Assembly: GCA_963576735.1 (NCBI GenBank)
Contig: OY755184.1
Span: 7,812,001-7,876,000, forward strand
DNA length: 64,000 bases
Direction of reading: 5' to 3'
Origin: Bedellia somnulentella
Lineage: Eukaryota > Arthropoda > Insecta > Lepidoptera > Bedelliidae
The translations under genes were made by a program, and so were the position numbers. Within the stretch, counting starts at the first letter, position 1, and every line of letters starts with the position of its first letter. Below are positions 49,201 to 56,625 of this stretch, in pieces. Under the pieces are notes generated by a model that worked only from the letters and a program-made list of their open reading frames with translations, searched no databases and was not told the origin of the DNA.

Positions 49201-50439
49201 TTTTTGTATACATTCCAGCAGAGTAGTAAAGGGGAATTTTGGGAAATTTTGGGAAAACGGGAGAAGTTACTCCATTTTTTAAGCTTCCGTCGCGTGTGCA
49301 GCCTTAATGGTTAAACTTACATAGAAATCATGTATGACGGAATAATTCTTCATAAAATTATCTAAAAAAAACCTCAACAGTTATTGTCTATCTTTTATGG
49401 TTGACTCACAATAACACGTGTAATTCCTGATAGCTTAGCAGTTCGGAACATTCTGATTATATTTGTTTACTCTTACGTTTGTAAACCTCTCACTTATCCC
49501 TAATTTAAGAAAGGTAACATTATTACCTATTCAATAAAAAAAAGAATCATAGAAATCGGTAGAGAAACACCGAAATTATACATAAAATAAGCTATCGCGC
49601 CCGTGACCAAAACCAAATCTTTACTAACTTACATAAAACATACTAGATGGCGCCAGTAGTTGCATCCTACATCACGTAATGGTTTATTTTTTAGATTGTT
49701 ATAAATACTTCATAGCGTTTTATTTCAAAATTTGCTATTAAACGGAAATACTGAACCGTTCATTAAAGCGCATTCAAAATCACCAAACTACACTGTTTAG
49801 GGAGTGCTATAAATTTAATAAATTGAAAACATTGCGCTGAATTTCACAATGCTTGAGCAGTGACTGAAGAAAGAAACCTCAGATATTTAAAAAAACAACG
49901 CTACCCGTGCGAAGCTGGGACGATCCACTAGTAAATAAATAGTTTTATTGTAGTGTTATTTGAAAAATTTCTTCTTTATCTAAGAAAACCCTTATACAAT
50001 TAATTATATTATGCTCATTATATTCAATTTCAATAGTTCCAAATTATGAGCATGTACATGCTATAACTTTAGTAACAAAATGAACTAACTTCTCCAGAAG
50101 TAATTAATATTTTCATATGAACCTAAATGTAGTTAGTTGGCTTGGATATTGTTATCTATTTAATTTTATGGAAAAAAACAAACTGTTGTCCAAGGAAATG
50201 AGTAAAAATATATAGTGAAATTAATTTTACTTACCAGCCAATGTAAATCTGTCCATATAATTGATAAGGTTAACAAAACACAGTATTCCGACTGTCATGA
50301 ATTCTTTCAAAGTTACATCTCTTAGTGATTCTCTACTTCTAGCTTGCTTCTCCCGCAGCAAGGTTGTCGCCGAATCGCTGTCTTCATTTACCATCAGCTG
50401 CTGGTTTGAAGTGTTTGGCGTTATACCACTGGGGTCCAT
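16278..50439 (-). CDS. spin: Spinster, MFS lysosomal lipid transporter, 8 coding exons
   Basis: Member of the Spns family of major-facilitator transporters; relatives export lysophospholipids or sphingolipids from late endosomes/lysosomes, and fly spin affects lysosome function and synapse growth. Exons (-): 50439-50235, 27673-27477, 26147-25996, 24427-24227, 23714-23583, then 6B 22219-21955 or 6A 21734-21473, 17130-17032, 16484-16278. Phases agree throughout; 484 aa with 6A, 485 with 6B. The cytosolic N-terminus (1-48) leads into TM1 with [10 protein letters not shown] (60-69). MFS motif A is [10 protein letters not shown] (104-113). The R143/GIGE (147-150) segment is in exon 3, [14 protein letters not shown] across exons 3-4, and [24 protein letters not shown] in exon 7. 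Intron 1 is 22.6 kb, typical of a regulated 5' end. An alternative C-terminus is possible via 15589-15522. Confidence 0.93.
16690..16920 (+). mobile_element. 5'-truncated SINE copy in spinster intron 7
   Basis: Begins inside the SINE body at 'ggttgttaacggttaggaaa' and runs to 'ccaccccttcggggattta'. The tRNA-like head is absent. Diverged relative to the other copies, so an older insertion. Confidence 0.7.
19208..19560 (+). mobile_element. SINE inserted in the left arm of the inverted-repeat element
   Basis: Body 19219-19549 is flanked by an 11-bp target duplication, gtatttaagta (19208-19218 and 19550-19560). The uninterrupted sequence survives in the opposite arm (about 19926-19945), which directly confirms the empty site. 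It has the tRNA-like head with 'tagctcagtgggtagaac' and 'gttcaaattccgg', and the shared body. Confidence 0.92.
19719..19882 (+). pseudogene. LINE reverse-transcriptase C-terminal fragment
   Basis: With frameshifts, the + strand reads residues like [20 protein letters not shown], then [25 protein letters not shown]. This is the conserved C-terminal block of RTE-like and related insect LINE polyproteins. It sits in the centre of the inverted-repeat element at 18464-20642. Dead fragment. Confidence 0.7.
21473..21734 (-). CDS. spin: Spinster exon 6A (alternative)
   Basis: 262 nt exon, acceptor cattag, donor ctg|gtaaga. Encodes [20 protein letters not shown] through [12 protein letters not shown], covering membrane segments in the C-terminal half of the transporter. 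It enters in phase 2 and leaves in phase 0, as 6B does. It is second in the transcript order, 220 nt after 6B. It shares LLCGAxLLxSAP and the NLxWxxVxD block with 6B but differs at many membrane-facing positions. High GC relative to the surroundings. Confidence 0.9.
21955..22219 (-). CDS. spin: Spinster exon 6B (alternative)
   Basis: 265 nt exon, acceptor tggtag, donor ctg|gtgaga. Encodes [20 protein letters not shown] through [12 protein letters not shown]. Same entry and exit phases as 6A. Including both would add 527 nt (not a multiple of 3) and shift exon 7 out of frame, so use must be one or the other. The 6B middle ([20 protein letters not shown]) is closer, in my reading, to the usual Spns sequence than 6A is. 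Confidence 0.9.
22270..23264 (-). other. Spinster intron 5, mostly unique sequence
   Basis: AT-rich intron between exons 5 and 6B. I see no repeat or coding match in 22270-23264. An R1 copy follows at 23265. Confidence 0.55.
23265..23385 (-). repeat. R1 fragment, reverse orientation
   Basis: Blocks 'tacggctataaatccataca', 'aggggtagccagagctaagg', 'cacttttggaaaagttgag' and 'aagacggtaaaataaaggt'. The rest of R1 is absent. Confidence 0.65.
23750..24052 (-). mobile_element. SINE copy in spinster intron 4, reverse, 3'-truncated
   Basis: Reverse-complement SINE: from the tRNA-like head (gagctatcaccgttgct at 24040-24056 on +) back to about 23750, where it stops inside the body near 'acattgtcacctggtgttca'. 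The 'ccccttcgggga' tail is missing. Confidence 0.75.
24890..25135. mobile_element. GC-rich MITE with about 37-bp inverted repeats, spinster intron 3
   Basis: 246 bp. Left end agtgctaatagacgatcgaa and right end (reverse complement) agtgctaacagacgatcgaa continue into a shared catgtacggcgcgcacca. The same motif occurs a third time internally (24954-24984). Much richer in G+C than the flanks and nearly free of coding signal. No clean target duplication, so the superfamily is unknown. Confidence 0.75.
25716..25815 (+). repeat. LINE 3'-end remnant
   Basis: Contains 'gttgtggagatctttggggg' and 'atttatgtccagcagtaacc', then 'ctgataatgactatgaag'. This resembles the terminal coding and 3' tail of RTE-like LINEs common in moths. 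Only the last 100 bp are kept. Confidence 0.5.
25826..25970 (-). pseudogene. Dead duplicate of spinster exon 3
   Basis: Reading -, this intronic stretch gives fragments [13 protein letters not shown] and [18 protein letters not shown], matching exon 3 residues YSTIAPTI and [14 protein letters not shown]. In-frame stops and a missing end (no GG-AG|GTTAG donor) show that it cannot encode the segment. It lies just downstream of real exon 3 (25996-26147), so it is a decayed tandem exon duplication. Confidence 0.75.
26205..26276 (-). tRNA. tRNA-like sequence, copy 1 (probably pseudo/SINE-type)
   Basis: 72 nt that fold at both ends like a tRNA: acceptor gacacgg pairs with ctgtgtc, the D-arm is gctcagttggcagagc and the T-arm is gcggg-ttcgatt-cccgc. 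A-box and B-box promoter elements are intact. The anticodon stem does not pair in the normal register (tccgg against acccg), so no anticodon is assigned. Confidence 0.45.
26517..26588 (-). tRNA. tRNA-like sequence, copy 2
   Basis: Identical to copy 1 except one T-arm base (ggggatcg). Same orientation, 312 bp away. Same abnormal anticodon stem. Confidence 0.45.
26821..26892 (+). tRNA. tRNA-like sequence, copy 3, inverted
   Basis: Opposite orientation, in the right arm of the palindrome. Differs from copy 1 by a few substitutions (gtcggc, gtccaggg). All three keep the same flanking 40 bp, so they were copied as part of a larger unit. Confidence 0.45.
26990..27470 (-). other. Spinster intron 2 remainder
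   Basis: No repeat or coding match. Open frames on + at 27065-27259 and 27105-27317 overlap each other and resemble chance. Confidence 0.5.
27674..31230 (-). other. Spinster intron 1, proximal part
   Basis: AT-rich and largely unique. The only clear feature is a (TA)n microsatellite at about 29730-29752. I see no exon or known repeat. Confidence 0.5.
31231..31510 (+). repeat. R3 dispersed repeat
   Basis: Begins 'cacgtcattggttcccattt', then 'ggggtagagactatatagat' and 'gcgtatgatcctggcctgcc', with a long diverged 3' part containing 'cacacttcggacgccgctcc'. The same order recurs at 37130, 48183, 52893 and 57027. Confidence 0.6.
32455..32540 (+). repeat. CATA microsatellite plus LINE-like tail
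   Basis: (catacata/caaa)n at about 32467-32502, followed by 'gaactgagaacctccttttt' and 'tgaagtcggttaaaaa'. A related motif occurs in reverse at 20898-20915 (taaccgacttcaaaaa). This is a common dispersed tail in moth genomes; family not assigned. Confidence 0.5.
32569..32620. repeat. Perfect 24-bp hairpin with 4-nt loop
   Basis: Arms 32569-32592 (tgaaagtacagctcttacta...) and 32597-32620 pair without mismatch around ttgt. The loop is too small and the stem too perfect for a typical miRNA precursor. Confidence 0.75.
33500..33690 (-). promoter_or_regulatory. GC-rich island inside spinster intron 1, possible alternative promoter
   Basis: About 190 bp strikingly rich in G+C and CpG (for example cacgccgccgccgcgccgcc at about 33575, and ttgccgcgcgcgccggcaac) in a strongly AT-rich intron. 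It contains a CCAAT box (ccaccaatagg, 33617-33627). No repeat relation seen. It may be an internal promoter or untranslated first exon for spinster. Strand inferred from the gene only. Confidence 0.35.
34179..35473 (-). mobile_element. Complete mariner transposon with intact ends
   Basis: Element 34181-35471 (1291 bp) is flanked by TA on both sides (34179-34180, 35472-35473), the Tc1/mariner target. Terminal inverted repeats are 27 bp and perfect (left starts cgagggctgctatttatgta). It carries one uninterrupted transposase gene on -. Size, ends and ORF are all as expected for an autonomous mariner. It sits in spinster intron 1, same strand as that gene. Confidence 0.97.
34246..35316 (-). CDS. 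Mariner transposase (DD34D), intact
   Basis: 356 codons; a second in-frame Met (35298, MDLTREHF) gives 350 aa and is the more usual-looking start. The N-terminal half holds two helix-turn-helix regions, with [11 protein letters not shown] in the first and a GRPKTV linker between. The catalytic DDE-type triad is D of TGDESW, D of LHHDNASCH and D of [14 protein letters not shown]. Exactly 34 residues separate the second and third, the mariner signature. No stop or frameshift. The motif WVFQDEP appears in the usual position. Function: cut-and-paste transposition at TA. Activity is not shown. Confidence 0.95.
   Translation of the reverse strand: MRVFTTMDLTREHFRAMIFYDFRRGLTQKQCIDQLTSTFGDEAPSKTTVYHWFSEFNRGRSKLTDEIKEGRPKTVVVPQNIDAVRELITQDRHVTYREIEASLGISMTSIHKILHEHLAVKKICSRWIPHNLSIDQKQARVDWCKEMLKKYNRGASKAVYNIYTGDESWIYAYDPETKQQSTVWVFQDEPNPTKVIRAKSTLKQMVACFFGINGHVATVPLENRKTVNSEWYTTICLPEVFEQIRKTNRQRRIILHHDNASCHRSAVTTQFLEAQKIELTGHPPYSPDLAPNDFYLFPNVKKKLRGQRFSSREEAVDAFKMHVLEIPQSEWKKCYENWFQRMQKCIDLSGEYFEKQ
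35480..37129 (-). other. Spinster intron 1, featureless stretch
   Basis: AT-rich. A short 'ccgtgcgacgccggggcgga...cactagt' motif at about 36890-36914 resembles a retroelement tail. No other match. The open frame at 35678-36007 (-) has no recognisable domain. Confidence 0.45.
37130..37222 (+). repeat. R3 short copy
   Basis: 'catatactcacgccattagt', 'tcccattggggtagacagag', 'ccactttgtacgatcctgac', 'aaacctctctagcttc'. Confidence 0.65.
37223..39830 (-). other. Spinster intron 1, largely unique
   Basis: AT-rich without recognisable coding or structured repeats, apart from a retroelement-tail-like string (cactacccgttcgaactagg, then ggcgatccacta) at about 39233-39263. Confidence 0.45.
39835..40250. 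other. Base-composition anomaly, unidentified
   Basis: About 400 bp with noticeably higher G+C than the surrounding intron and open frames on both strands (39896-40123 +, 39967-40152 -), with no recognisable protein. Could be an old mobile element or an unannotated exon or regulatory block. Confidence 0.3.
40320..43180 (-). other. Spinster intron 1, no clear feature
   Basis: AT-rich. No repeat match seen to other parts of the window. Open frames (41759-41989, 42796-42981, both +) are short and lack motifs. Confidence 0.45.
43190..43453 (+). other. Unidentified 87-codon open frame
   Basis: Encodes a lysine-rich, mostly hydrophilic peptide with [19 protein letters not shown] and a C-terminal KKMISRYL. 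Composition looks more protein-like than the neighbouring chance frames, but I recognise no domain and see no splice sites. It may be a mobile-element remnant or chance. Confidence 0.2.
43917..44148 (+). repeat. R1 copy
   Basis: Full order of R1 blocks from tgtgtagtgtctacttagaa to the tatgtatgtgtgtatg tail. It is bracketed by a duplicated segment ('aatcgaaagataa...agctctcgaaagcaatt' at about 43812-43845 and again at 44153-44187), suggesting that a surrounding block of about 110 bp was duplicated. Confidence 0.7.
44510..44612 (+). repeat. R1 3' fragment
   Basis: 'cccttatcaacttccaaatg', 'tggctgaggagtttctagct', 'gctctggcaaccctttt', then atatatgtatgt. Confidence 0.6.
44613..46780 (-). other. Spinster intron 1, no clear feature
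   Basis: AT-rich, no coding match. A short 'gcagtcggataaaaatgaag' string (about 45680) resembles the tail type seen at 32520. Confidence 0.45.
46795..46920 (+). pseudogene. LINE polyprotein C-terminal remnant
   Basis: With frameshifts, reads PTRWTGDL, then [12 protein letters not shown] and finally [15 protein letters not shown]. This matches the usual C-terminus of RTE-like LINE polyproteins (RW-x-D, then a GEAYVQ-type ending). Confidence 0.55.
47080..47330. other. GC-rich patch, unidentified
   Basis: Short stretch with elevated G+C ('aagcgggaagcgggcgtgcg', 'cccgcacgccgcggggtgcc'). The 90-codon open frame at 47094-47366 (+) has no recognisable domain. Possibly an old mobile element. Confidence 0.25.
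47380..48180 (-). other. Spinster intron 1, no clear feature
   Basis: AT-rich sequence. I see nothing recognisable. Confidence 0.4.
48183..48560 (+). repeat. R3 long copy
   Basis: 'catagcattagttccctttg', 'gggtaggcagtgactatcaa', 'ccacttgtatgatcctgcca', 'aaccccttgagcttcaccta', then 'cacactgtggacggctgc'. Longest R3 copy here. Confidence 0.65.
48845..48950 (+). pseudogene. LINE 3' terminus
   Basis: Reads [16 protein letters not shown], then [15 protein letters not shown], the end of an insect LINE polyprotein. It is followed by a taataataaa tail. An internal deletion joins the two blocks. Confidence 0.65.
49050..49935 (+). repeat. Dispersed retroelement-like repeat with CTGT microsatellite
   Basis: Starts at a (tctg)n run (about 49088-49113), continues 'gaaacaaaaactactcgacg', 'gattctaacgaaacttggta' and ends 'ctacccgtgcgaagctggga' / 'cgatccactagta'. 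Both ends are typical of a common moth retroelement remnant. Diverged and non-coding. Confidence 0.55.
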
Positions 50440-52365
50440 TTTTACTAAAGTAATGTACAGTCCCTGACGATAATTGCACTTTCACTAATCCCGCCACACT
50501 CAATTGGTTACTTTAATTATCCACACCCTAATTATTTAATTGGTAGTGTCAGTAAACTAAATATCTGTGCAATAGTCACAGTTTTAGCCGCGGTCTGCAT
50601 GCGGGTGCCGCTACGTGGATAGTCAAATGATACGATGTACGATCTAAATGCCGCTCGTCTTCTGGCAATAACAACAGATGCTTCCCGCACTGCTCACAGC
50701 ACTACACTGCAGTGTGACCATCTCAAAAATGGCTAATCTGCCACACACGGGCCCAAAAATCTGCCAGAATCTGCCACCCTCGACGTTACAAAATGCCAAA
50801 AATATGCCAACACAAAAATAAATACAAAAAACAACGTATTTTGATATTTTTTCAATTGACGACTTTAACCTTACAGAAAAACCATACACCTAATCAACAT
50901 TGGCTTCAAAATTATCGTCTTCATTTTCTTTGTACATGGATTTTACCGACATACTTTTTAGGATTTCCTTGCTTGGTTTAAAGGAGGCGCAGTCTCCGTG
51001 TTCCTATATTCCAGAACTGCACTTCACAAACGTGCTAAGCTCCGTAAGAGAATGAAATAAATTAAAAACAATATAAAGATAATTGAGAACCCAATCAAGA
51101 AAGGATATAACCACTTGAACCCTATGAGTTATCACTTAAAGACCATAATAAAATGACAATATCTATGTATCAACAGATCAAGCGGGAAATCCCCGTGTAA
51201 TCTGGGTTGGGTATCAATAAAGACGTAGGAACAGAAACAAAGGTTGCCAGATTTGGAATTAATTTTCTAGTAAATATTTTCTAATTATCTTACTTAAATT
51301 ATTTATTGTTTATTTTCATGCAATTTTATTTAAAATTAGTATGATTTTATCAAAACCTTTGATATCTGCCAAAATCTGCCAGATTTTGAAATCGTCAGCA
51401 TAATATGCCACAGCTTAAATTTCGGGTCTAAATCTGCCAAAATGGCAGAAATCTGCCACAAATGGTCACACTGCTACACTGCGGCTGCGGCGGCAGGAAT
51501 CCAATGTCACTACACTAGCACTTTTCTCAGCATGATAAAACCATACGATACGAAGTTAGTTGCAGTGCGAGATGCAGTATGACGAAAACCATGCTTCTAT
51601 TTACCCTAAGTTACGTAGGGAGATGGCTCAAAATGGATAGAAGATTTAACTTAATTAAATTAAAAGGATTATGGACAAATAAAAATGGAAAAGGAATAAA
51701 ACCGACCTCAGTTCGGCAAATAAGCTGACACTGACAGTGACAGTACTGACGTGACGTGACGGAACGGACAACACTTATTTATGAAAATTGTCATGTCAAT
51801 GACGTTGACTTATCTATTTTTTAAAGCTGCGTTTAAATTACCCAAGTGAAATTGACTTTTAACTGGAAACTACTTGAACAGTGTTTTGAAGTTTACTACT
51901 AGCCATTGAAAATATTTTGTATTGATTCGGATAGTGCCAGGTTTGCTTTATCCAAGTAAGGTGATACTGGATGCTAATTCATTCTAATTTTCTCCTTAGG
52001 TACCAATTCTCTTTACATTCTAAGGACATCTAGACCTATAAATAGTTTAAGCAGTTTGGCCGTAATTTGGCAAATTTCATTTACACTTAGCACTGATCTG
52101 ACGTGACGTGTAATGCAATTGGCAATGAAATACACAACACAACACAACACCCAACCTTGTTTGTATTGTAAGTTTCGAATTTACAAGACTTGACGACTAC
52201 CGGTAACGGTAAAGTAAATCAAATAGAAGTTAATAAGAATTGAAAAACATTATAATTGACCCTTAAGTATTTATGATCTTCTTCGTCATTACACTAAATA
52301 ATCTTGAACGATTTTTTTATATTTATTTTTGGAGAGTTTGAGGTGTCACTAACCTTAAATAAAAC
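50440..52365. promoter_or_regulatory. Divergent spinster / boca upstream region
   Basis: 1.9 kb between head-to-head start codons. It contains a hAT insertion (50710-51473). On the boca side there are clustered TGACGTGACGT motifs (about 51747-51761 and 52099-52109), resembling CRE/ATF half-sites, which would suit an ER-stress-responsive chaperone. No TATA box stands out. Regulatory roles are inferred. Confidence 0.4.
50702..51481. mobile_element. Non-autonomous hAT element with 8-bp target duplication
   Basis: Body 50710-51473 (764 bp) with 11-bp terminal inverted repeats cagtgtgacca, flanked by ctacactg (50702-50709 and 51474-51481). An 8-bp duplication is the hAT hallmark. Subterminal regions repeat the word atctgcca many times in both orientations, as expected of transposase-binding sites. 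No transposase gene. Confidence 0.93.
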
Positions 52366-55120
52366 ATGAAGAATACATTGTTTTTAATAATGCTTTTATG
52401 TGTAAGTCTTACCTATACAAAAAAACACAAAGATAAACCTGATTGGGCTAAGAAGGACATACGAGACTTCAGTGATGCAGATCTTGAACGGTAAGTTACT
52501 TGTATCACTAGTAGTATTTAGCTGTGTAGTTCGCCTCTATATAATATCGCCTAAATATAATATCTTTAGCCCCTTTCTTTTCGCCGCGATTATTGTGCAA
52601 TATGGCTGAAGATCCATCACTTACCATCATTCAATTTACCACCTTTTCCCCACATAACATCTGAAAGTGGCTGATGCTATGGCTACTGTTATTTCTTATT
52701 TACAGCTGTAAGTATATTTTTTGTATTATAATGACACTACCAAATGAATATGCCTGCTTTATATTGTCATTTCTTTGTAGACTTTCCCCTTTTAAATTAT
52801 TATCTCTAGTTCTTGTTACCTGTGTAACTCAGCTGAAAACTGATTCAGAGCTAATTTTTCTGGGTATGAGCTTTGACAAATAGGGACTTCATACATACAT
52901 ATACTCACACTGTTCATTTCAACGGCAGGTAGGCAGATACTGCCAATTGCCACTTTGTACTATGCTGGCAAACCTCATGAGCATCTTCATTCATCAATAT
53001 TTTAATAAATGCTTGATTTTGTGCTGACTTCGTCACCCAGTTTCTCACAATTTGACCAAGAGGTTGGTCCACTATGTGGGAGGCCTTTAACTGCATTGTT
53101 ATTGTAGTGTGTGTTACTGAAACTTTAAATATATTAAAAATAACACCAACCATGTAAAGAATGAACTACTAGTATGGCATAAAATAGTAGTTAAGAGTGC
53201 AACCTTTCTTCTCAATAATATAATAGATTTAATGGACAGTCAATAGTTCCATTTAAGTAGTAAATTTTGTTGATATTGATTCCAGCTTATATGATCAATG
53301 GGAAGAGGATGAAGAGCCACTGCCTGAAGATGAATTACCTGAATATCTGCGAAAGCCTCCACAGGTTGACTTAACCAACCTTGATATGTCTAATCCAGAA
53401 GCAGTCTTGCAGGCTACTAAAAAGGGTCAAACCTTGATGATGTTTGTGACGGTAGCAAATAATCCTCCAAGGGCCCGGACTGAAGAGTTGACAAAGATCT
53501 GGCAAACTAGCCTTTGGAGTAATCATATACAAGCTGAGAGGTAAATTTTTTTCTGATTACTACTGACTAATTTGAAATATTTACTGATCTGAATAGTATA
53601 ATAACAATATAAACCACATAAGTACAATGCAGATTGCAGGTATAAAGCCTTTGCAATACTCATTTTTTATTACCCTAAGTATAAAGTTGTGAAATTGTTA
53701 TAAATATTCAACATGCTGGATAGTATTTTTTTATCTAACTACATGACACGACTTTAAAATACAAATTTCTCAGTAAATGTTTAATGTTAAGTAAGGAAAT
53801 ATATTTTAAAATGAAATGTGAATGGTGTAGGTTCTACAGGCACATAAAATGCCATATCTGTCTCAGTTTGTTGGATTTATTATGTTCCAACACAAGTTGT
53901 TAATATAAAGGTATGGATGTATACAAGGGCGCACCAGGTTTTTATTTGTTTGGGCTATAAATCAGGCAAACACATAAGTGACTCATTAATATATCATGTA
54001 AATGTAAAAGAGTTATTATCTCTTAGTAAAACATATGTAAATATCTTATTTATTGTTGTTAACATATGACCTATGATTAAATATGGAGTCAAAGAACTCT
54101 TAAGCCCGATTTCTGTATTGAGTATTCAAGCTGAAAACGACTTAAGTATCGTTTTGTCTCATTCAGTTGTTAAGATTTCAATGCGACAGAACGATACTTA
54201 AGTTGTTCTCAGCTGGAATACTCAATTCAGAAATCAGGCGTTAAATGTTTAACACAATTTAAAAAAATATATGATTTAAGTCTATTGTTCAGAATTATTA
54301 TAATAAAATGGAATCCGGCTGTGTAGTGTCAGCTTAGCATAGCAGGATACTTTTTCTTCCTGCAGTTGTTTTAAGAGACAACTTAAGATTTTGGGGCTTT
54401 ATTTGTGTGATGGGGCTGGTGAGATACCTCACCAATCACCATTCATACTTGATTTTGCAATCTTGTACCCATGCAACTTGTTATAGTACCTGATGAATTT
54501 CTTATTCTAAAGCTCTGGCTACCCTTTCTAGGTATTGCTGTTTACTGTATGTAAAATTGTTTATGCACGTTTTGTTCCTATTTCAGACAAACCATAGCCT
54601 TTACTAACCATAAAAAAAAACTTAAGTAATATCTTCACCCAACTCTATGTTAGCCGTGTAATGTTAGCATTACACTACTTAAAATAGCATAATCTACCTG
54701 ATTTTGCGAGTGTCCTAAGTAAAAAAGAAAGGGATTTGAGGCGATGTCGCTTCATCACCCATCATACTTTATTTTACCATCTTTTCACCACTGAACTTCC
54801 AAAAGCATTTTAAGAAGTTTTAATTCACAGGTTTAGCTACTCCTGTTTCAGATTTATAGTATTCAGTATTTGTATGATACATTTAGTTATTTTATGTGTA
54901 GTCAATTATTAACATCTTACTTAATTTGATTCAATGTTTTTCCAGGTACCTAGTAGCTGATGACAGAGCTATATTTATGTTCAAAGATGGTTCCCAAGCC
55001 TGGACAGCAAAGGAGTATTTGCTAGAACAAAATGAGCTAAAGGATGTTCAATTAGAAAGTCAAACTTACCAAGGGAAAAACCCAGATATCAAAAACACAG
55101 CTGTTAAAGATGAATTGTGA
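52366..55120 (+). CDS. boca: Boca/MESD, ER chaperone for LDL-receptor-family proteins
   Basis: Helps beta-propeller/EGF modules of LDLR-family receptors (fly arrow and yolkless relatives) fold in the ER, and so is needed for Wnt co-receptor traffic and yolk uptake. Exons 52366-52490, 53286-53540, 54946-55120, GT-AG, phases agree, 184 aa. Residues 1-18 are a hydrophobic signal peptide (MKNTLFLIMLLCVSLTYT), followed by KKHKDKPDWAKKDIRDFSDA, an acidic WEEDEEPLPEDELPEYLRKP, and the MESD core with KKGQTLMMFVTV and EELTKIWQTSLWSNHIQAER. The chain ends in the ER-retrieval signal KDEL (181-184). Length is close to fly boca (about 180). Introns carry R1, R3 and a MITE. Confidence 0.95.
52590..52715 (+). 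repeat. R1 fragment in boca intron 1
   Basis: 'gcaatatggctgaagatcca', 'ccaccttttccccacataac', 'ctgatgctatggctactg', then 'acagctgtaagtata'. Diverged. Confidence 0.5.
52893..53050 (+). repeat. R3 copy in boca intron 1
   Basis: 'catacatatactcacactgt', 'ggcaggtaggcagatactgc', 'ccactttgtactatgctggc', 'aaacctcatgagcatcttca'. Confidence 0.6.
54100..54244. mobile_element. TTAA-flanked MITE, second copy, boca intron 2
   Basis: Body 54104-54240 (137 bp) with intact TTAA on both sides (54100-54103 and 54241-54244). Almost wholly palindromic and about 90% or more identical by eye to 12263-12400. TTAA duplication suggests mobilisation by a piggyBac-type transposase. Confidence 0.88.
54314..54876 (+). 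repeat. Two tandem-oriented R1 copies in boca intron 2
   Basis: Copies at about 54314-54550 and 54650-54876, both +, each with the R1 head (gctgtgtagtgtcagcttag / gccgtgtaatgttagcatta), the 'ccaccatctt'-like middle and the 'tctggctaccc' tail. Both are strongly diverged. Confidence 0.55.
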
Positions 55121-55654
55121 ACAATTTAGTCATGTTATATTCCAGTCTTTACTTAAGTATACTTTTTGAGATACATCTTATATTTATAGAATAATTATCT
55201 TTTACTCTCCTATTACCATTGACTCACAACTAGAGATTAAGAGACTTAGGCTAGAAAACCTGACTTATTTTTGTAGCCTCACTACTCACTCAGTCTTTTA
55301 GTACCTAACCTCTAGGCGTAAGATTAGCCATATTTGGCAACGTCTGGCTTAAAACACTCAGCTGATACAGGGAAGCGGCTACCCACCGCTCTAGCCATAT
55401 GTCAACTAGTGATTGATACATAGCTTCTTTTGTAACACAAAATAATACAACCTAGTCTATTTTATTGTCATAACAATTGTGATATGTGGCACTCATCACT
55501 GTCGAATTCGCTGTCGTTGCCAGGTGGTTAGGTAAACTCGGTTGGGCGATCGTGTGTTAGCACTTTTAAACAGCTTAAAGAAGGAACAAAGAGAATTAAT
55601 AGACCGTGATCATCCGAGAGTTATATTATAAAGGGATAATGGATAATAACATAC

Positions 55655-56215
55655 ATACACCCAAAAATACATAGCTAGATTTTTGGAATTGAAATCCCTC
55701 TGTCACAAGTTTGCAAGTTTAGAGGGAAAACAATTGTAAAATAAAGTACGGTTAGTTATGAGCTATACCGTGATAGCTGAATGGATAGGAACTTAAGTTA
55801 GTCATGCAGACAGGCGTCGGTTCGAACCCCGAGTCGGGCATACAACAATGTATCTTTCTAAAGTGTGGTTAATTTATCATGGTTGTTAGCGGAGAGAGAA
55901 AACATAGTGAGGAAACCCACATGGCTGATTGTAGTTGTGTGACAGAGTATTCACACCAAACGGTGATAGGCCTGCCCCTATCACGTGAGTACACTGTCCA
56001 AGCAAAACTCGGGCACTCTAAAACACAAGGTGACAGTGCCACGTGATGTTCAGAAGTATTATTACCTCTGCCTACCCCTTCGGGAATATGCGGCGTGACT
56101 GTTTGAGGAGTCATGGGTCTAGCCGCATCACTCAACAATCTATTCATCACCTTACACCCTTAGTACGACATCCTCGGAAACCAATTTGGTTGTGCTATTC
56201 CAAGCGGACTTTATC
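55655..56215 (-). repeat. R1 copy interrupted by a SINE
   Basis: Left part 55655-55767 (reverse R1: 'agagggaaaacaattgtaaa', 'ataaagtacgg') and right part about 56110-56215 ('catgggtctagccgcatcac', 'caacaatctattcatc'). They are separated by a SINE at 55768-56108. Confidence 0.6.
55768..56108 (+). mobile_element. SINE copy between boca and RPA2
   Basis: tRNA-like head 'ccgtgatagctgaatggata' with 'ggttcgaaccccgagtcggg' as B-box region, the shared body and the end 'ctaccccttcgggaatatgc'. Its B-box is closer to a real tRNA than in the other copies. Inserted in an R1 repeat. Confidence 0.8.
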
Positions 56216-56228
56216 TATTGTATACATA

Positions 56229-56625
56229 GTTTTTCTCATGCGACATGATAGTCCAGTGGGTAGAACACCCGCCCGAAAAACAGAAGGGCGTGAGTTCCAA
56301 TCTTGGGACGGGCCTACACCAATTTGTCTTTTCTAAAGTCATATGTGTGGTTAATTTATCATGGTTGCTAACGGTGAGGGAAAACATCGTGAGGAAACCC
56401 ACATGGCTGAGTTGTACTTAGTCATGTGACAGTGTATTCGTACAAAACGGCGATAGGCCTGCCCCCTATCACGTGAGTACACTGTCTAAGCAAAACGTGG
56501 GTACCTTCTCTGGAAACTAGATGGCGCTTGCCATGTGAGTTCAGGAGTATTGGTACCTCTGCCAACCCCTTCGGGGATAAACGGCGTGAACGTTTATGTA
56601 TATGTTATGTTATATGTTTTTCTCA
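56229..56625 (+). mobile_element. SINE copy, full-length
   Basis: Head 'gcgacatgatagtccagtgg' to tail 'aacgtttatgtatatgttat', with a short direct repeat gtttttctca on both sides (about 56229-56239 and 56615-56625) as the likely target duplication. Lies 10 bp upstream of a LINE fragment, which it may have entered. Confidence 0.82.

Noticed and set aside
50644..50889. 81-codon open frame on - near the spinster start
   Set aside because: Crosses the boundary of the hAT element at 50710, so it cannot be an ancestral coding region.
55869..56402. Open frames in the boca-RPA2 gap
   Set aside because: All fall within SINE copies and a split R1. No protein domain.
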